A stretch of DNA of 64,000 nt from Streptomyces dengpaensis (GTDB lineage Bacteria > Actinomycetota > Actinomycetes > Streptomycetales > Streptomycetaceae), in NCBI RefSeq assembly GCF_002946835.1, contig NZ_CP026652.1, positions 6,882,001 through 6,946,000 of the forward strand, written 5' to 3'. The notes beneath the pieces were generated by a model. The model saw only the letters and a program-made list of their open reading frames with translations. It made no database searches and was not told the origin of the DNA. The position numbers were made by a program, and so were the translations under genes. This document shows positions 43,992 through 52,883 of the stretch, in pieces (position 1 is the first letter of the stretch; each line of letters opens with the position of its first letter).

Positions 43992-44417
43992 TCAGGCGCC
44001 CTGTCCTCTCACCGTACGGCCGCGTAATCGCCGTACCAGGACCAGCAGGAGAATGAGGGAACTGATCGCGGTCACGGCCACGATCCCGCCGCCGACCGAC
44101 CACTGGTGCATGGCCAGCATGCCCTGGGCCACCAGCATGTTGACGGCGACCGCGCCCGCGACCGACGCCAGCACACGGCCGAAGGGTTCCAGCCCGCGCA
44201 GCGCGGTGGCGATGGCCGCCGACGGTGCCGCGAGCAGGAAGAACAACGTGAACGGGCCGCGCAGCGGTGAGTCCACGCCCGCGAGCGCGAGGATCGCGCC
44301 AAGCCCCCCGACCACGGTCGCGGCGCCCGCGAGCAGCGGCAGCAGGTCTCTCCCCGGCCCCTGCCGCGCGCGTTGCGCGCTGTCTGATGAAGGTGTCTTG
44401 AGACCTATGGTCTGCAT
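43992..44417 (-). CDS. Small membrane protein in the polysaccharide cluster
   Basis: Encodes 141 residues from ATG 44417 (MQTIGLKTPSSDS; a longer frame from 44504 is less likely). Four hydrophobic helices: LLPLLAGAATVVGGLGAILA, FTLFFLLAAPSAAIATAL, ASVAGAVAVNMLVAQG, VAVTAISSLILLLVLV. Ends with a basic RRLRGRTVRGQ tail. No family recognised. Coupled to the acyltransferase gene, so likely part of the same surface-glycan system. Confidence 0.8.
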   Translation of the reverse strand: MQTIGLKTPSSDSAQRARQGPGRDLLPLLAGAATVVGGLGAILALAGVDSPLRGPFTLFFLLAAPSAAIATALRGLEPFGRVLASVAGAVAVNMLVAQGMLAMHQWSVGGGIVAVTAISSLILLLVLVRRLRGRTVRGQGA

Positions 44418-44813
44418 AGGCGACTTTGCCCCCCGAAGCGCCGGATGCCGGGCTTCAATGTGGCGCAGCGGGCACGGCGTCGTCAAGATGCAAAAGGCTT
44501 TCATGGCGGTTCTCGGCCGCCGGGCCCGTCACACCGGCCGCCCTGCGAACAGGCGCCCCCGGAGGCGCCGAATGCCTCGGAGTAACTCCCTTGCAGATCC
44601 GGCTGGTTGAGCGATGGGACCGACCCCGTGGTCGGTTCGCGGGACTTACGGGACGACCTTCAGGAAGGGGCTGTCATGAGCACGCAATGAAATATGCGGT
44701 GAACACATGGCGGTGCCATCGGTACGTCCTGAAAGTTTTGGCATGGACACTTCCTGTCAACACGCGTAGCTGGTACGAAAGTTACGGCAGAGATCCTGCT
44801 AAAGGGAGGTTCC
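44418..44813. other. 396-bp intergenic region upstream of the SGNH esterase
   Basis: Contains the inverted repeat ACCGACC-CCGT-GGTCGGT (44619-44636) and a lower-GC stretch near 44690-44790 that fits a promoter. A 4-codon open frame ATGAGCACGCAATGA lies at about 44674 but has no support as a gene. A good AAGGGAGG ribosome site precedes the esterase. Confidence 0.5.
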
Positions 44814-45623
44814 ATGAGACGTTCCCGAATTACGGCATACGTGACCTCGCTCCTCCTCGCCGTCGGCCTCGCCCTTACCGGGGCAGCGACGGCGCAGGCG
44901 TCCCAAGCCGCCGCGGCCACCGGGTATGTGGCCCTCGGCGACTCCTACTCGTCCGGTGTCGGCGCCGGCAGCTACATCAGCTCCAGCGGCGACTGCAAGC
45001 GCAGCACGAAGGCGTACCCCTACCTCTGGGCGGCCGCCCATTCACCCTCGTCGTTCGACTTCACCGCCTGCTCGGGCGCCCGTACGAGTGATGTCACGGC
45101 GAACCAGCTCGGCCCGCTCAGCTCCGCCACGGGCCTGGTCTCCATCAGCATCGGCGGCAACGACGCCGGCTTCGCCGACGTCATGACGACGTGTGTCCTC
45201 CAGTCCGAGAGCTCCTGCCTCGCCCGGATCGCCACGGCGAGGGCCTACGTCGACTCGACGCTCCCCGGCAGGCTCGACAGCACCTACTCGGCGATCCGCT
45301 CGCGGGCCCCGGCCGCCCATGTGGTCGTCCTCGGCTACCCCCGCTTCTACAAGCTCAACGGCAGCTGTCTGGCGGGCCTTTCGGAAACCGAACGGGCCGC
45401 GATCAATGACGCCTCCGACTATCTGAACAGCGCGATCTCCAAGCGTGCCGCCAACCACGGCTTCACGTTCGGCGACGTACGCGGCACCTTCACCGGCCAC
45501 GAGATCTGCTCGGGCAACTCCTGGCTGCACAGCGTCAACTGGCTGAACATCGGCGAGTCGTACCACCCGACCGCGGCCGGTCAGTCCGGCGGCTATCTGC
45601 CGGTCTTCAACGGAGCGGCCTGA
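44814..45623 (+). CDS. Secreted SGNH/GDSL lipase-esterase
   Basis: Encodes 269 residues with signal peptide (cut near AQASQ). Block I VALGDSYSSGVG (Ser nucleophile), Block III GGNDAG (oxyanion Asn) and Block V IGESYHPTAAGQ (His). Six Cys are likely three disulfides, as in Streptomyces secreted esterases of this type. It hydrolyses esters, probably lipids or acetylated polymers, outside the cell. Ends 4 bp before the end of the convergent kinase gene. Confidence 0.95.
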   Translation: MRRSRITAYVTSLLLAVGLALTGAATAQASQAAAATGYVALGDSYSSGVGAGSYISSSGDCKRSTKAYPYLWAAAHSPSSFDFTACSGARTSDVTANQLGPLSSATGLVSISIGGNDAGFADVMTTCVLQSESSCLARIATARAYVDSTLPGRLDSTYSAIRSRAPAAHVVVLGYPRFYKLNGSCLAGLSETERAAINDASDYLNSAISKRAANHGFTFGDVRGTFTGHEICSGNSWLHSVNWLNIGESYHPTAAGQSGGYLPVFNGAA

Positions 45624-45627
45624 CGTT

Positions 45628-47247
45628 TCACGGGGTTACAGAGGCGGAGGCCCCGTCCGTCGGGGTCTCCGTCGCGCATGTGATCGAGAACGGCACGGAG
45701 TTGGACGTCACATGGACGGGATCGCGGACCTCCACACTGATCTCGTTCGCGAAGGTCCCGCTCTCGTCGTACGTCGTCGCCACGACCGTCTTCTGCTGCG
45801 TCTTGCCGCCGCCGGCGGGGAACGAGAGGGTCTTCCAGTCGGGGTCGGTCACATCCCCGTTCTCCGTCACCCAGCGGTACTCGACCTCCGCGGGAACGCG
45901 GCCCACCGTGAACGTCGCCGTGAAGGAGGGCGCCTCGGTGCCGGGTGGCGGGCAGGCGCCGTTGTAGTCGGTGCGCCGGCCCGTGACGGTCACCTCCACG
46001 GACTGGGCGGGCGGGTTGGTCGTCGTCTGACCACCGCCGGGCGCGGTGCTGGAAGGACCCCCGCCGCCCCCGCCGCCGGTGTTGTCGCTCCCGCCACTGT
46101 TGTCGCCGGAGCCCGAATTCCCGCCGCTGGAGGCGTTGTTGGTGCCGCCGCTGCTGGTGGTCCCCCCGCCGTTGTCGCCGCCGCCTCCGTTGTCGCGGTT
46201 CAGCAGGGCGTACGTCAGTCCGCCGAGGGCGAGCGCGAGCGCGACCAGGCCCGCGATCAGGGCGAAGGCGGCACGGCGGTTGCGGGCGGGCGGCGACCCC
46301 GCCCACGGCGCGGGCTGGACCGGCGGTCCCGGTGGTCCCAGCGGGGGCGCGCCGACCGCGGCGAGCGTCTCCGCGTCCGGGCTCGGGGGCCCCGAACCCA
46401 GGGGTGTGGTGGCCATCGTGCCGCCCGCGGCGACGATCCGCAGGTCACGCTCCGCCTGTTCGGCGGTCATCCGCTCGGCCGGGTCCTTGACCAGCAGCCC
46501 CTCGATGACGGGTCCCAGGGCGCCCGCGCGCCGGGGCGGCGGCAGCGGCTCGTCGACGATGGCCCGCAGCGTGCTCAGCGGAGTGTTCTGCCGGAAGGGC
46601 GAGTTGCCCTCGACCGCCGCGTACAGGAGCACCCCGAGCGACCACAGGTCCGACTCGGGGCCGGGCGTGCGGCCCAACGCCCGCTCCGGGGCGAGGAATT
46701 CGGGCGATCCGATGACCTCTCCGGTCATGGTCAGCGCTGAACTGCCCTCGACCATCGCGATACCGAAGTCCGTGAGGACGATCCGCCCGTCGTTCGCCAT
46801 CAGGACGTTGCCCGGCTTCACATCGCGGTGCAGGACGCCCGCCTCGTGCGCGGCCCGCAGCGCGGCGAGCACCTCGGCGCCGATGTGCGCGGCACGCCGC
46901 GGGGGCAACGGGCCCTCGGCGTCCAGCAGATCGGAGAGGGCGATACCGCGGATCAGCTCCATCACGATCCAGGGCCGGCCGTCCTCGGCGGCCACGTCGT
47001 ACACCGTCACCACGTTGCGGTTCGAGATGCGGGCGGCCGCCCACGCCTCGCGTTCCAGGCGCGCGTACATCCGCTCGACCTCGTGCGCGGGAAGCCCCGC
47101 CGGGGCGCGGACCTCCTTCACCGCGACCTCGCGCTGCAGCACCTCGTCGCGGGCGCGCCACACCGTACCCATGCCGCCCTCGCCCAAGGGCGACAGCAGG
47201 CGGTAGCGCCCCGCGATCACACGTTCACTGCCCGGATCTTCGGACAC
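45628..47247 (-). CDS. Membrane Ser/Thr protein kinase (PknB/Hanks type)
   Basis: Encodes 539 residues. The kinase domain spans about residues 12-270: LLSPLGEGGMGTVWRARDEV (Gly loop), AVKEVRAP (Lys), HRDVKPGNVLMANDG and LTDFGIAMVEGSSA with SPEFLAPERALG. Pro-rich linker, one membrane helix (about residues 328-352, FALIAGLVALALALGG), then a Gly/Ser/Asn-rich stalk and a C-terminal extracellular beta domain of about 110 residues. PASTA repeats are absent; the ectodomain has an Ig-like look. It senses an external signal and phosphorylates targets; both unknown. Confidence 0.93.
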   Translation of the reverse strand: MSEDPGSERVIAGRYRLLSPLGEGGMGTVWRARDEVLQREVAVKEVRAPAGLPAHEVERMYARLEREAWAAARISNRNVVTVYDVAAEDGRPWIVMELIRGIALSDLLDAEGPLPPRRAAHIGAEVLAALRAAHEAGVLHRDVKPGNVLMANDGRIVLTDFGIAMVEGSSALTMTGEVIGSPEFLAPERALGRTPGPESDLWSLGVLLYAAVEGNSPFRQNTPLSTLRAIVDEPLPPPRRAGALGPVIEGLLVKDPAERMTAEQAERDLRIVAAGGTMATTPLGSGPPSPDAETLAAVGAPPLGPPGPPVQPAPWAGSPPARNRRAAFALIAGLVALALALGGLTYALLNRDNGGGGDNGGGTTSSGGTNNASSGGNSGSGDNSGGSDNTGGGGGGGPSSTAPGGGQTTTNPPAQSVEVTVTGRRTDYNGACPPPGTEAPSFTATFTVGRVPAEVEYRWVTENGDVTDPDWKTLSFPAGGGKTQQKTVVATTYDESGTFANEISVEVRDPVHVTSNSVPFSITCATETPTDGASASVTP

Positions 47248-47292
47248 GTGCGTCCCCCATTCGCATCCGCGCGATTCCTCCCCAAACGTAGC

Positions 47293-48918
47293 TCAGCCGA
47301 GTGCGGATGCCGCCCCCCTGAACACCAATCCAGCCCCAAGAGCTACGACGACGAACGCCGATCCCAGGGGTGCGGCCCTGCGCATCAGGGCCGCGGCGCG
47401 CCCCTGCGCCCACCGTGGGCGCCCGGCCAGGGCCCGGGTCATCCCGCCGCCCAGCCTGACGACGGCGAACCCGGCCGCCGTGAGCGTCAGGGCGAGACCG
47501 ATGCCGTACGCGAGGACAAGGAGGAGGCCGAACCACGCCTGTCCCAGGGCCGCGGCGCCGACGAGCACGACGACGGCGGAGGGACTCGGCACGAGCCCTC
47601 CGGCGAAGCCGAGGAGGATCGTGCCGCGGAGGGTGGGGGCGGTGGAGTGTGTGTGGGTGAAGCCGCCGTGGGTGTGCTCGAGGGTGGGGGAGTGGGGGCG
47701 GTCCGCGTGTTCGTGGTCATGGTCATGGGTGGGGCTGTGCCCATGGTCATGGCTGGGGGAGTGGCCGTGCCCGCGGCCATGGTCGTGCGCGTGCCCGTTC
47801 TCGTGGGGGTGGCTGTGCGGGTGGTCGTGCGTGTGCCCGGCGCCGTGGGGGCGTCCGTGGGGGTGTCCGTGCCCATGTGCGCGGTTTCGCCAGGCCCGTC
47901 GTACGAGGGTCGCGCCCGCGAGGGTCACCAGGACGCCGCTCGCCACGCCCAGCCAGGCGATCACGGAGGGCGCGGCGGCCGAACCGGCCGTGACCAGGAG
48001 GCCGAGGGCGACCACGCCCAGGGTGTGCGTGACCGTCACCGACGCGGCCAGCGGGAGGACATCGCGCAGGCGCGCCCGGCCGCCTCGCGCCGCCGCTGTC
48101 GCGGCCATCAGCGTCTTGCCGTGGCCCGGCGCGAGGGCGTGCATCGCGCCCAGGCCCACCGCGATGACCAGGGCCAGCGCGGCGAAGCCGACGGTGAGGT
48201 CGTGGCGGGCCACCAGGCCGTCCAGCGCACGGGTCCAGCGGTCGGCGCCGCGGGGCAGTACGGAGGCTGCCGGCGCGTCCCGCCGCTCCTGGACGAGGGC
48301 GGGGCCGCCGGGGCGGATCCGCAGGGACGCGGTCGCGGTGTCTGCCGGTGAAGAGAGCAGCGCCTTGGGGTAGTTGGCCAGCTCCTGGGACACCGACTTC
48401 TTCGGTACGTCCGACGCGGTGAGCGTCATCCGGTCGCCGCGCGCCGTGACCTCGCGCCAGCCGGGTCCGCGGTCGGCCCCGGCGCCGCGGAAGCCGAGGG
48501 ACACCGTGTCCCCCTGGGGGAGCAGCGCCGTCAGCCGGCACTCCACGCGCAGGGTGTCGAGCCCCGCCTGCCCGGGCCGCACGCGCGCGTGGCTCTCGCC
48601 GACGGTGAGCGGAACCGCCCGCCCGTCGACGGAGACCTCGCTGTCGCGCGCGGCCGCCACGCACCGCTCGCGGGCCCAGTCCGTCATGCCGAGCTTCTTG
48701 ATCCGCGGCTTGGCGTGCGTGGCCGGGATCTCCGCGAGGTCCTCCACGTGGTCGACGCGCAGTTGCCCGGGGGCGGCGACGAGTCCGTCGTACCGGTTGA
48801 CGGTGAAGTTCCCGAGCGGATGCGCGCTCGCGTGCCCGGAGGGGACGAGCACGAGGGCGCAGACAGCGGTGAAGACGGCCGCGCAGGAGGCGAGCAGTCG
48901 ACAGGGCCTATGGGTCAC
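47293..48918 (-). CDS. NicO-family nickel/cobalt permease with His-rich loop
   Basis: Encodes 541 residues. Signal peptide or first helix, then an extracytoplasmic N-terminal domain (about residues 30-255). The NicO core follows: GLGAMHALAPGHGKTLMAAT with ALAASVTVTHTLGVVALGLL, then a long cytosolic loop packed with HGHGHPHG, HDHPHSHPHENGHAHDHGRG and similar His repeats. The second core part starts LRGTILLGFAGGLVPSPSAVVV. Probable Ni2+/Co2+ (or other metal) exporter or importer. Overlaps the TPR gene by 4 bp, third gene of the DUF4331 operon. Its SPTLEHTHGG segment resembles the dispersed repeat peptides. Confidence 0.92.
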   Translation of the reverse strand: MTHRPCRLLASCAAVFTAVCALVLVPSGHASAHPLGNFTVNRYDGLVAAPGQLRVDHVEDLAEIPATHAKPRIKKLGMTDWARERCVAAARDSEVSVDGRAVPLTVGESHARVRPGQAGLDTLRVECRLTALLPQGDTVSLGFRGAGADRGPGWREVTARGDRMTLTASDVPKKSVSQELANYPKALLSSPADTATASLRIRPGGPALVQERRDAPAASVLPRGADRWTRALDGLVARHDLTVGFAALALVIAVGLGAMHALAPGHGKTLMAATAAARGGRARLRDVLPLAASVTVTHTLGVVALGLLVTAGSAAAPSVIAWLGVASGVLVTLAGATLVRRAWRNRAHGHGHPHGRPHGAGHTHDHPHSHPHENGHAHDHGRGHGHSPSHDHGHSPTHDHDHEHADRPHSPTLEHTHGGFTHTHSTAPTLRGTILLGFAGGLVPSPSAVVVLVGAAALGQAWFGLLLVLAYGIGLALTLTAAGFAVVRLGGGMTRALAGRPRWAQGRAAALMRRAAPLGSAFVVVALGAGLVFRGAASALG

Positions 48919-50417
48919 TGGGTGGCCTCCAGCGCCTTACGGGCCTCGCGGGCGCCCAGCGGCGAGAAGCCCGGGTTCAGGTCGAGGGCCGACGTCAGCG
49001 AGGCGCGGGCCTGCTTCTCGTGGCCGGTGGCGCGCTCGATCATGCCGCGGTGGTAGAGGAAGGACGCGTTGCGGTAGCCGGTGGCGGTGGCCTGTCGGGC
49101 GTACGGCAGCGCTTCCTTGTCACGGCCGTTGACGTGCAGGGCCCAGGCGAGGGCGTCCGCGGTGTGCACGGTGTGGCGGCGGGCCCATTCGGCGCGGGCC
49201 GCCTTCAGCGCGGCCTCGCGGTCGCCGTGGTCGGCGGCTGCGAGGGCTGTGTCGAGGTCGGCGTTGACGCCGTTGGCGCGGGCGAGCGCGACCCAGGCGT
49301 CCACCAGGGAGTACTGGTCGCGGGCCTTCTGGGCGTCGCCCTTCCTGCCGCGTGCCTCGTACAACTCGCCCAGTTCGACGAGGGATTGGGGCAGCGGGTA
49401 GCGGTCCACGATCTGCTCCATGCCGCGGATCGCCGCATCGCGGTCGCCCTGCGCCGCCTGGGCCCGTGCGCGCCCCTCGAGCGCGGGGAGACAGGTGTCG
49501 TCGGCGCCGAGGGCGCGCGCGTAATACGTGAGGGCGGTGTCGTACTCGCCCTGGTTCCACGAGAGTTGGCCGAGCGCGGTCGCCACGTATGCGACGTCGC
49601 CTCGGCTCGTCGCCGTGCTGAGCGCCTGCTGAAGGACCCGGCGGGCGGTCTTCACGTCACCGCGCAGCTCCCGCACATAGGCGTACCGCGTGAAGACGGG
49701 TACGCCTGGGCGGCGCGAGTCGGCGATGTCGGCGGCCTTCGACGCGTCGTCGTAGCGGCCGAGTTCGACGAGGGCGTCGACACGGGAGGAGAGGGCGCGC
49801 TCGCTGTAGGGGTTCCGCTTCAGGGCCTGGTCCGCGTACTTCAGGGCGCCCGTGAAGTCGTGCCGCGCCGCGGCGAGGGCAGCACGCCCCGCGAGCGCGG
49901 GATCGTTGCCGGGCCGCAGTTCGAGCGACCGGTCGAGCGCCTGCTCCGCCTGCGGATAGCGGGAAGGGTCGCCCTGCGTACGGGCCTGCTCCACATACGC
50001 GAGCCCGAGCGTCGCCCAGCCGCTGAAGTCCCTCGGCTGGGCCTTGAGATGAGCCTGCAGCGACGTGACACTCGCGTCCAGATCCCCACGGGCGAGCGAC
50101 TGCGGCGCAAGGCCGCCGGACGCGGACGCGACGGTGGATGTCCCGCCGTCGCCGTCCCGGACGGCCCCGAGCACCACGGCTCCGGCGGTGAGGGCGACGG
50201 CCAACGCGGTCGCGCAGAACGCGAGGTGGGCGGCCCGCCGGCGGCGCCCGGAGGCGGACAGCCGCCGGACGGCGGCGACCCGCTCGTCGTCGGGCGCGGA
50301 CGTGGAGGCTGTCCCGGACGTCGAGTCCGTCGCGCCTGCCTCGGTCGCGCCTGCCTCGGTCACGGCGGCTCCCTCGGCGGTGTCCGGCGTCGCGCTGTCG
50401 TTCCTACGCGGCGACAT
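48915..50417 (-). CDS. Membrane-anchored TPR protein
   Basis: Encodes 500 residues. Cytosolic Ala/Ser/Thr-rich N-terminus, one membrane helix at about residues 62-85 (HLAFCATALAVALTAGAVVL), then at least ten tetratricopeptide-like repeats outside the cell (GWATLGLAYVEQARTQGDPS, ALSSRVDALVELGRYDDASK, LPALEGRARAQAAQGDRDAA and others). A protein-interaction scaffold. Sits between the DUF4331 gene (109 bp upstream) and the permease gene, with 4-bp overlap to the latter, so the three products likely work together. Confidence 0.9.
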   Translation of the reverse strand: MSPRRNDSATPDTAEGAAVTEAGATEAGATDSTSGTASTSAPDDERVAAVRRLSASGRRRRAAHLAFCATALAVALTAGAVVLGAVRDGDGGTSTVASASGGLAPQSLARGDLDASVTSLQAHLKAQPRDFSGWATLGLAYVEQARTQGDPSRYPQAEQALDRSLELRPGNDPALAGRAALAAARHDFTGALKYADQALKRNPYSERALSSRVDALVELGRYDDASKAADIADSRRPGVPVFTRYAYVRELRGDVKTARRVLQQALSTATSRGDVAYVATALGQLSWNQGEYDTALTYYARALGADDTCLPALEGRARAQAAQGDRDAAIRGMEQIVDRYPLPQSLVELGELYEARGRKGDAQKARDQYSLVDAWVALARANGVNADLDTALAAADHGDREAALKAARAEWARRHTVHTADALAWALHVNGRDKEALPYARQATATGYRNASFLYHRGMIERATGHEKQARASLTSALDLNPGFSPLGAREARKALEATQ

Positions 50418-50526
50418 GCCCTCTCCTCAAAGTCCTGTATGGGAACGGTCGTTGCGGGGGTGGGGGCGGCGCGGCCCGCGCCGTGGGGGATGAGTACGTG
50501 CGGGCCGCGCCAGTCGGTGACCCGGG

Positions 50527-52068
50527 TCAGTAGGCCCGGTTGTGCATCCGCCGGCGCCACCACAGCAGGCCGGTGGCGATCAGCAGGAACCCGGCCGCGC
50601 CCGCCGCCGCGGACGCCGCGATCAGCGTGGCGTCGGTGCCGCCGCCGTCGGAGGACCCGGCGGGCTTCAGCGCGTCACCCAGCTGGTTGCGCACGTCGTT
50701 TCCGCCGGCCGTGCCCTTGGCGAGCGGGCCGCGCGAACCCGAGGTCGGCTCGGCGACGTACGGGAAGGCGTTCTCGAACGTCTTGTCGTTCTTGTCGACC
50801 GCGTCGCCCAAGTCATTCTTGGAGCCGACCAGTTCACCCTCGACGACCTGGAGCGAGGCGTCGATCACGTCGTCGGTGAGCCGGCGCCCGTTCGGGAAGC
50901 CCGCGTTGTCTCCGTCGAGCACACCGAGCCGCTTGGGCTGCGCGGTGGGCTTGATCGAGGTGTTGAGCCGCAGCTCCTCCGCCGGGCGGACCTTGGGCGG
51001 CTGGTTGAGGCCCTTCACGCCCTTCAGGAACACGTCGACCAGGTCGTTCCTGGGCTCCGCCGGGGCCTTGATCTTGTAGATCGCCTCGATGAGCTTCGGC
51101 AGCTCGGGGTTGGTCACGTTCTTCAGGAACTGACCGTCGTTCCACGGCGCGGACGCGTTGAACTTGTCCTTGTCCTTCTGCGGGTTGACGACCTCGTTGA
51201 CCAGCGGCATCCCGAGCCGGGAGACCTGCGTCCAGTGGCCGCGCGCGTCCTTGCGCTGGGTGGTGGACCAGATGCCGACGATGGGCTGCCCGGCCGACTC
51301 ACGGATCATGTCGTTCGGCACCTGCAGGGCTATCGAGTTGACGTTGTAGCCCTTGAGGGTGTCGTTCCCGACCTCGGTCAGGTTCCCGCCGTACAGCAGG
51401 TCGAAGACGCGCAAGTCCAGGAAGAACGGGTCGTCCGCCTGACCGGCGAACGTCGTCGAGCCGCCCGCGAGCTTGTGCACGGCCTGGTCGCGCAGCGCGC
51501 CGTAGTCCGGCATCGACGCTTTGCCGACGTTCGACGGCGCCACCGGAACGTCGTCGGCGACCTTGGTCCGCGACACCAGGTGCTGGTTCTTCAGCCGGAG
51601 CAGGTCGATGTCGTACGTCTGCGTGATGTTCAGGTCGGGGTCGTCGAGGCTGGTGACCGGACCCGTGTTGTAGAGGAAGGTGTCGCCGTTCTTGCGATGC
51701 GTCTTGAAGGTGTAGCGGTAGACCAGCTCGCCCTGCGCGTCACCGTTGTTGTCGATGTGGATGTCGTACTGGGCGTCGTCGGCGAACGTGTAGAAGTTCG
51801 GTCCGCCGGCGGGTTCCTCGAAGGGGATCCAGTTCGCCACGATCGTCGTCGTATCGGGCTTGTCGGGGCTGACGAACGCGTACACGTCCGTGTTGTCGTA
51901 CTGGGGCTGCCCCGAGATCAGCGGGGCCTCCCGGTGGCTGGAGGCGGCGGCCGCCCCCGGTTCCAGCGCGGTCACGCCGGTGGCTGCGAGCCCCCCGGCG
52001 GCCAGCGCACCACAGACGAGGGCCGCGAGACTCCTGCGTCCCGCGCCACTCCTGGAGATAGGTGTCAT
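50527..52068 (-). CDS. DUF4331 family surface protein
   Basis: Encodes 513 residues from ATG 52068. Signal peptide (SLAALVCGALAAGGLAATG), then ASSHREAPLISGQPQYDNTD and VYAFVSPDKPDTTTIVANWI, the signature DUF4331 opening. A C-terminal membrane helix (ASAAAGAAGFLLIATGLLWW) and RRRMHNRAY anchor it. The mature domain is exported. Family function is unknown. First gene of an operon with a TPR protein and a NicO permease, with a SigK-like promoter at 52108-52134. Divergent from an ECF sigma factor pair. Confidence 0.93.
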   Translation of the reverse strand: MTPISRSGAGRRSLAALVCGALAAGGLAATGVTALEPGAAAASSHREAPLISGQPQYDNTDVYAFVSPDKPDTTTIVANWIPFEEPAGGPNFYTFADDAQYDIHIDNNGDAQGELVYRYTFKTHRKNGDTFLYNTGPVTSLDDPDLNITQTYDIDLLRLKNQHLVSRTKVADDVPVAPSNVGKASMPDYGALRDQAVHKLAGGSTTFAGQADDPFFLDLRVFDLLYGGNLTEVGNDTLKGYNVNSIALQVPNDMIRESAGQPIVGIWSTTQRKDARGHWTQVSRLGMPLVNEVVNPQKDKDKFNASAPWNDGQFLKNVTNPELPKLIEAIYKIKAPAEPRNDLVDVFLKGVKGLNQPPKVRPAEELRLNTSIKPTAQPKRLGVLDGDNAGFPNGRRLTDDVIDASLQVVEGELVGSKNDLGDAVDKNDKTFENAFPYVAEPTSGSRGPLAKGTAGGNDVRNQLGDALKPAGSSDGGGTDATLIAASAAAGAAGFLLIATGLLWWRRRMHNRAY

Positions 52069-52107
52069 GCCGTCCGTCCTCACGTCCCGATTGCCTGACG
52101 CAACGCC

Positions 52108-52134
52108 ATTCGGAGCGCCCGCCGGGGTGGATTG
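52108..52134 (-). promoter_or_regulatory. Candidate ECF (SigK-like) promoter of the DUF4331 operon
   Basis: On the minus strand CAATCC (52129-52134), 15-bp gap, CCGAAT (52108-52113). This resembles the SigK consensus CCATCC-N(15-17)-CCGAAT. Lies 40 bp before the start codon. Confidence 0.5.
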
Positions 52135-52237
52135 GTCGAATCCCAAACGGTCTTACGGCGGCTTCCCCGGCTTGTTTCACCGGCGGACCGGATTCTTCGG
52201 TGGTGGACCCGCGTTTTCGGTTCGTTGATCCGTAACC

Positions 52238-52265
52238 CCATCCGTAGACACACTCGCTGCGAACA
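52238..52265 (+). promoter_or_regulatory. Candidate SigK-like autoregulated promoter of the sigma gene
   Basis: CCATCC (52238-52243), 16-bp gap, CGAACA (52260-52265), upstream of the ECF sigma gene. A match to the same consensus on both divergent sides suggests one sigma factor drives both. Confidence 0.5.
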
Positions 52266-52286
52266 CGTAGGGGAAAGGGACGGGTC

Positions 52287-52883
52287 GTGCGCGGTCGGAG
52301 AGGGGGACGGGTGGAGGCTGACGAACGGAGAGGGGGACGGGTGGACGCGGACGAACTTCTGGTGCTCGTGGCCGGAGGTGACCAGAAGGCATTCGAGGAG
52401 CTGTACGGACTGGTGTCCGGGCCGGTGTTCGGACTTGTGCGCCGCGTGGTCCGGGACCCTGCCCAGACGGAGGAGGTGGCCCAGGAGGTACTGCTCGAAC
52501 TCTGGCGCTCCGCCGCGCGGTTCGATCCCGGGCGCGGCAGCGCCCTGTCCTGGATCCTCACGCTCGCGCACCGCCGAGCCGTCGACCGGGTCCGCAGCGC
52601 CCGCGCGGCCACCGAGCGCGAGCAGCGCGAGGGGCTGCGGGCTCACCACCCCGCCTTCGACCAGGTCGCCGAGGAGGTCGAGGCCGGACTCGAACGCGAG
52701 TGGGTGCGCCGCTGCCTCGACCGCCTCACCGCCCTGCAACGCCAGTCCGTCACCCTCGCCTACTACGACGGCTACACCTACCGCGAAGTCGCCGAACGCC
52801 TCTCCCTCCCCCTCGGCACCGTCAAGACCCGCATGCGCGACGGCCTGACGCGGCTGCGCGAGTGCCTGGGAGGTGTCGCATGA
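52287..52883 (+). CDS. ECF RNA polymerase sigma factor, SigK-like
   Basis: Up to 198 residues. The real start may be GTG 52341, giving 180 residues starting MDADELLVLVAGGDQKAFEE, which is the normal SigK opening. Region 2 runs from FEELYGLVSGPVFGLVRRVV to PGRGSALSWILTLAHRRAVD; region 4 holds RLTALQRQSVTLAYYDGYTY and EVAERLSLPLGTVKTRMRDG. It directs polymerase to promoters such as the two candidates here. ATGA overlap with the anti-sigma gene. Confidence 0.92.
   Translation: MRGRRGGRVEADERRGGRVDADELLVLVAGGDQKAFEELYGLVSGPVFGLVRRVVRDPAQTEEVAQEVLLELWRSAARFDPGRGSALSWILTLAHRRAVDRVRSARAATEREQREGLRAHHPAFDQVAEEVEAGLEREWVRRCLDRLTALQRQSVTLAYYDGYTYREVAERLSLPLGTVKTRMRDGLTRLRECLGGVA
52296..52355 (+). repeat. 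30-bp tandem duplication over the sigma-factor start region
   Basis: 52296-52325 and 52326-52355 each contain the same purine-rich run, then GTGGA and GACGAA. Each copy provides a ribosome-site-like run plus a GTG in frame, giving two possible starts (GTG 52311 and 52341). The encoded repeat is RRGGRV(E/D)ADE. Confidence 0.8.

Noticed and set aside
44674..44688. A four-codon leader-like frame (MSTQ) before the SGNH esterase
   Set aside because: Too short and without any attenuator-type hairpin next to it.
47630..47695. A third copy of the GC palindrome element in the NicO permease gene
   Set aside because: Only the first 14-15 bases match; the rest is His-codon repeat. Too weak to list as a feature.
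49020..50879. A 619-codon plus-strand frame across the TPR gene
   Set aside because: Shadow of the TPR repeats on the opposite strand.
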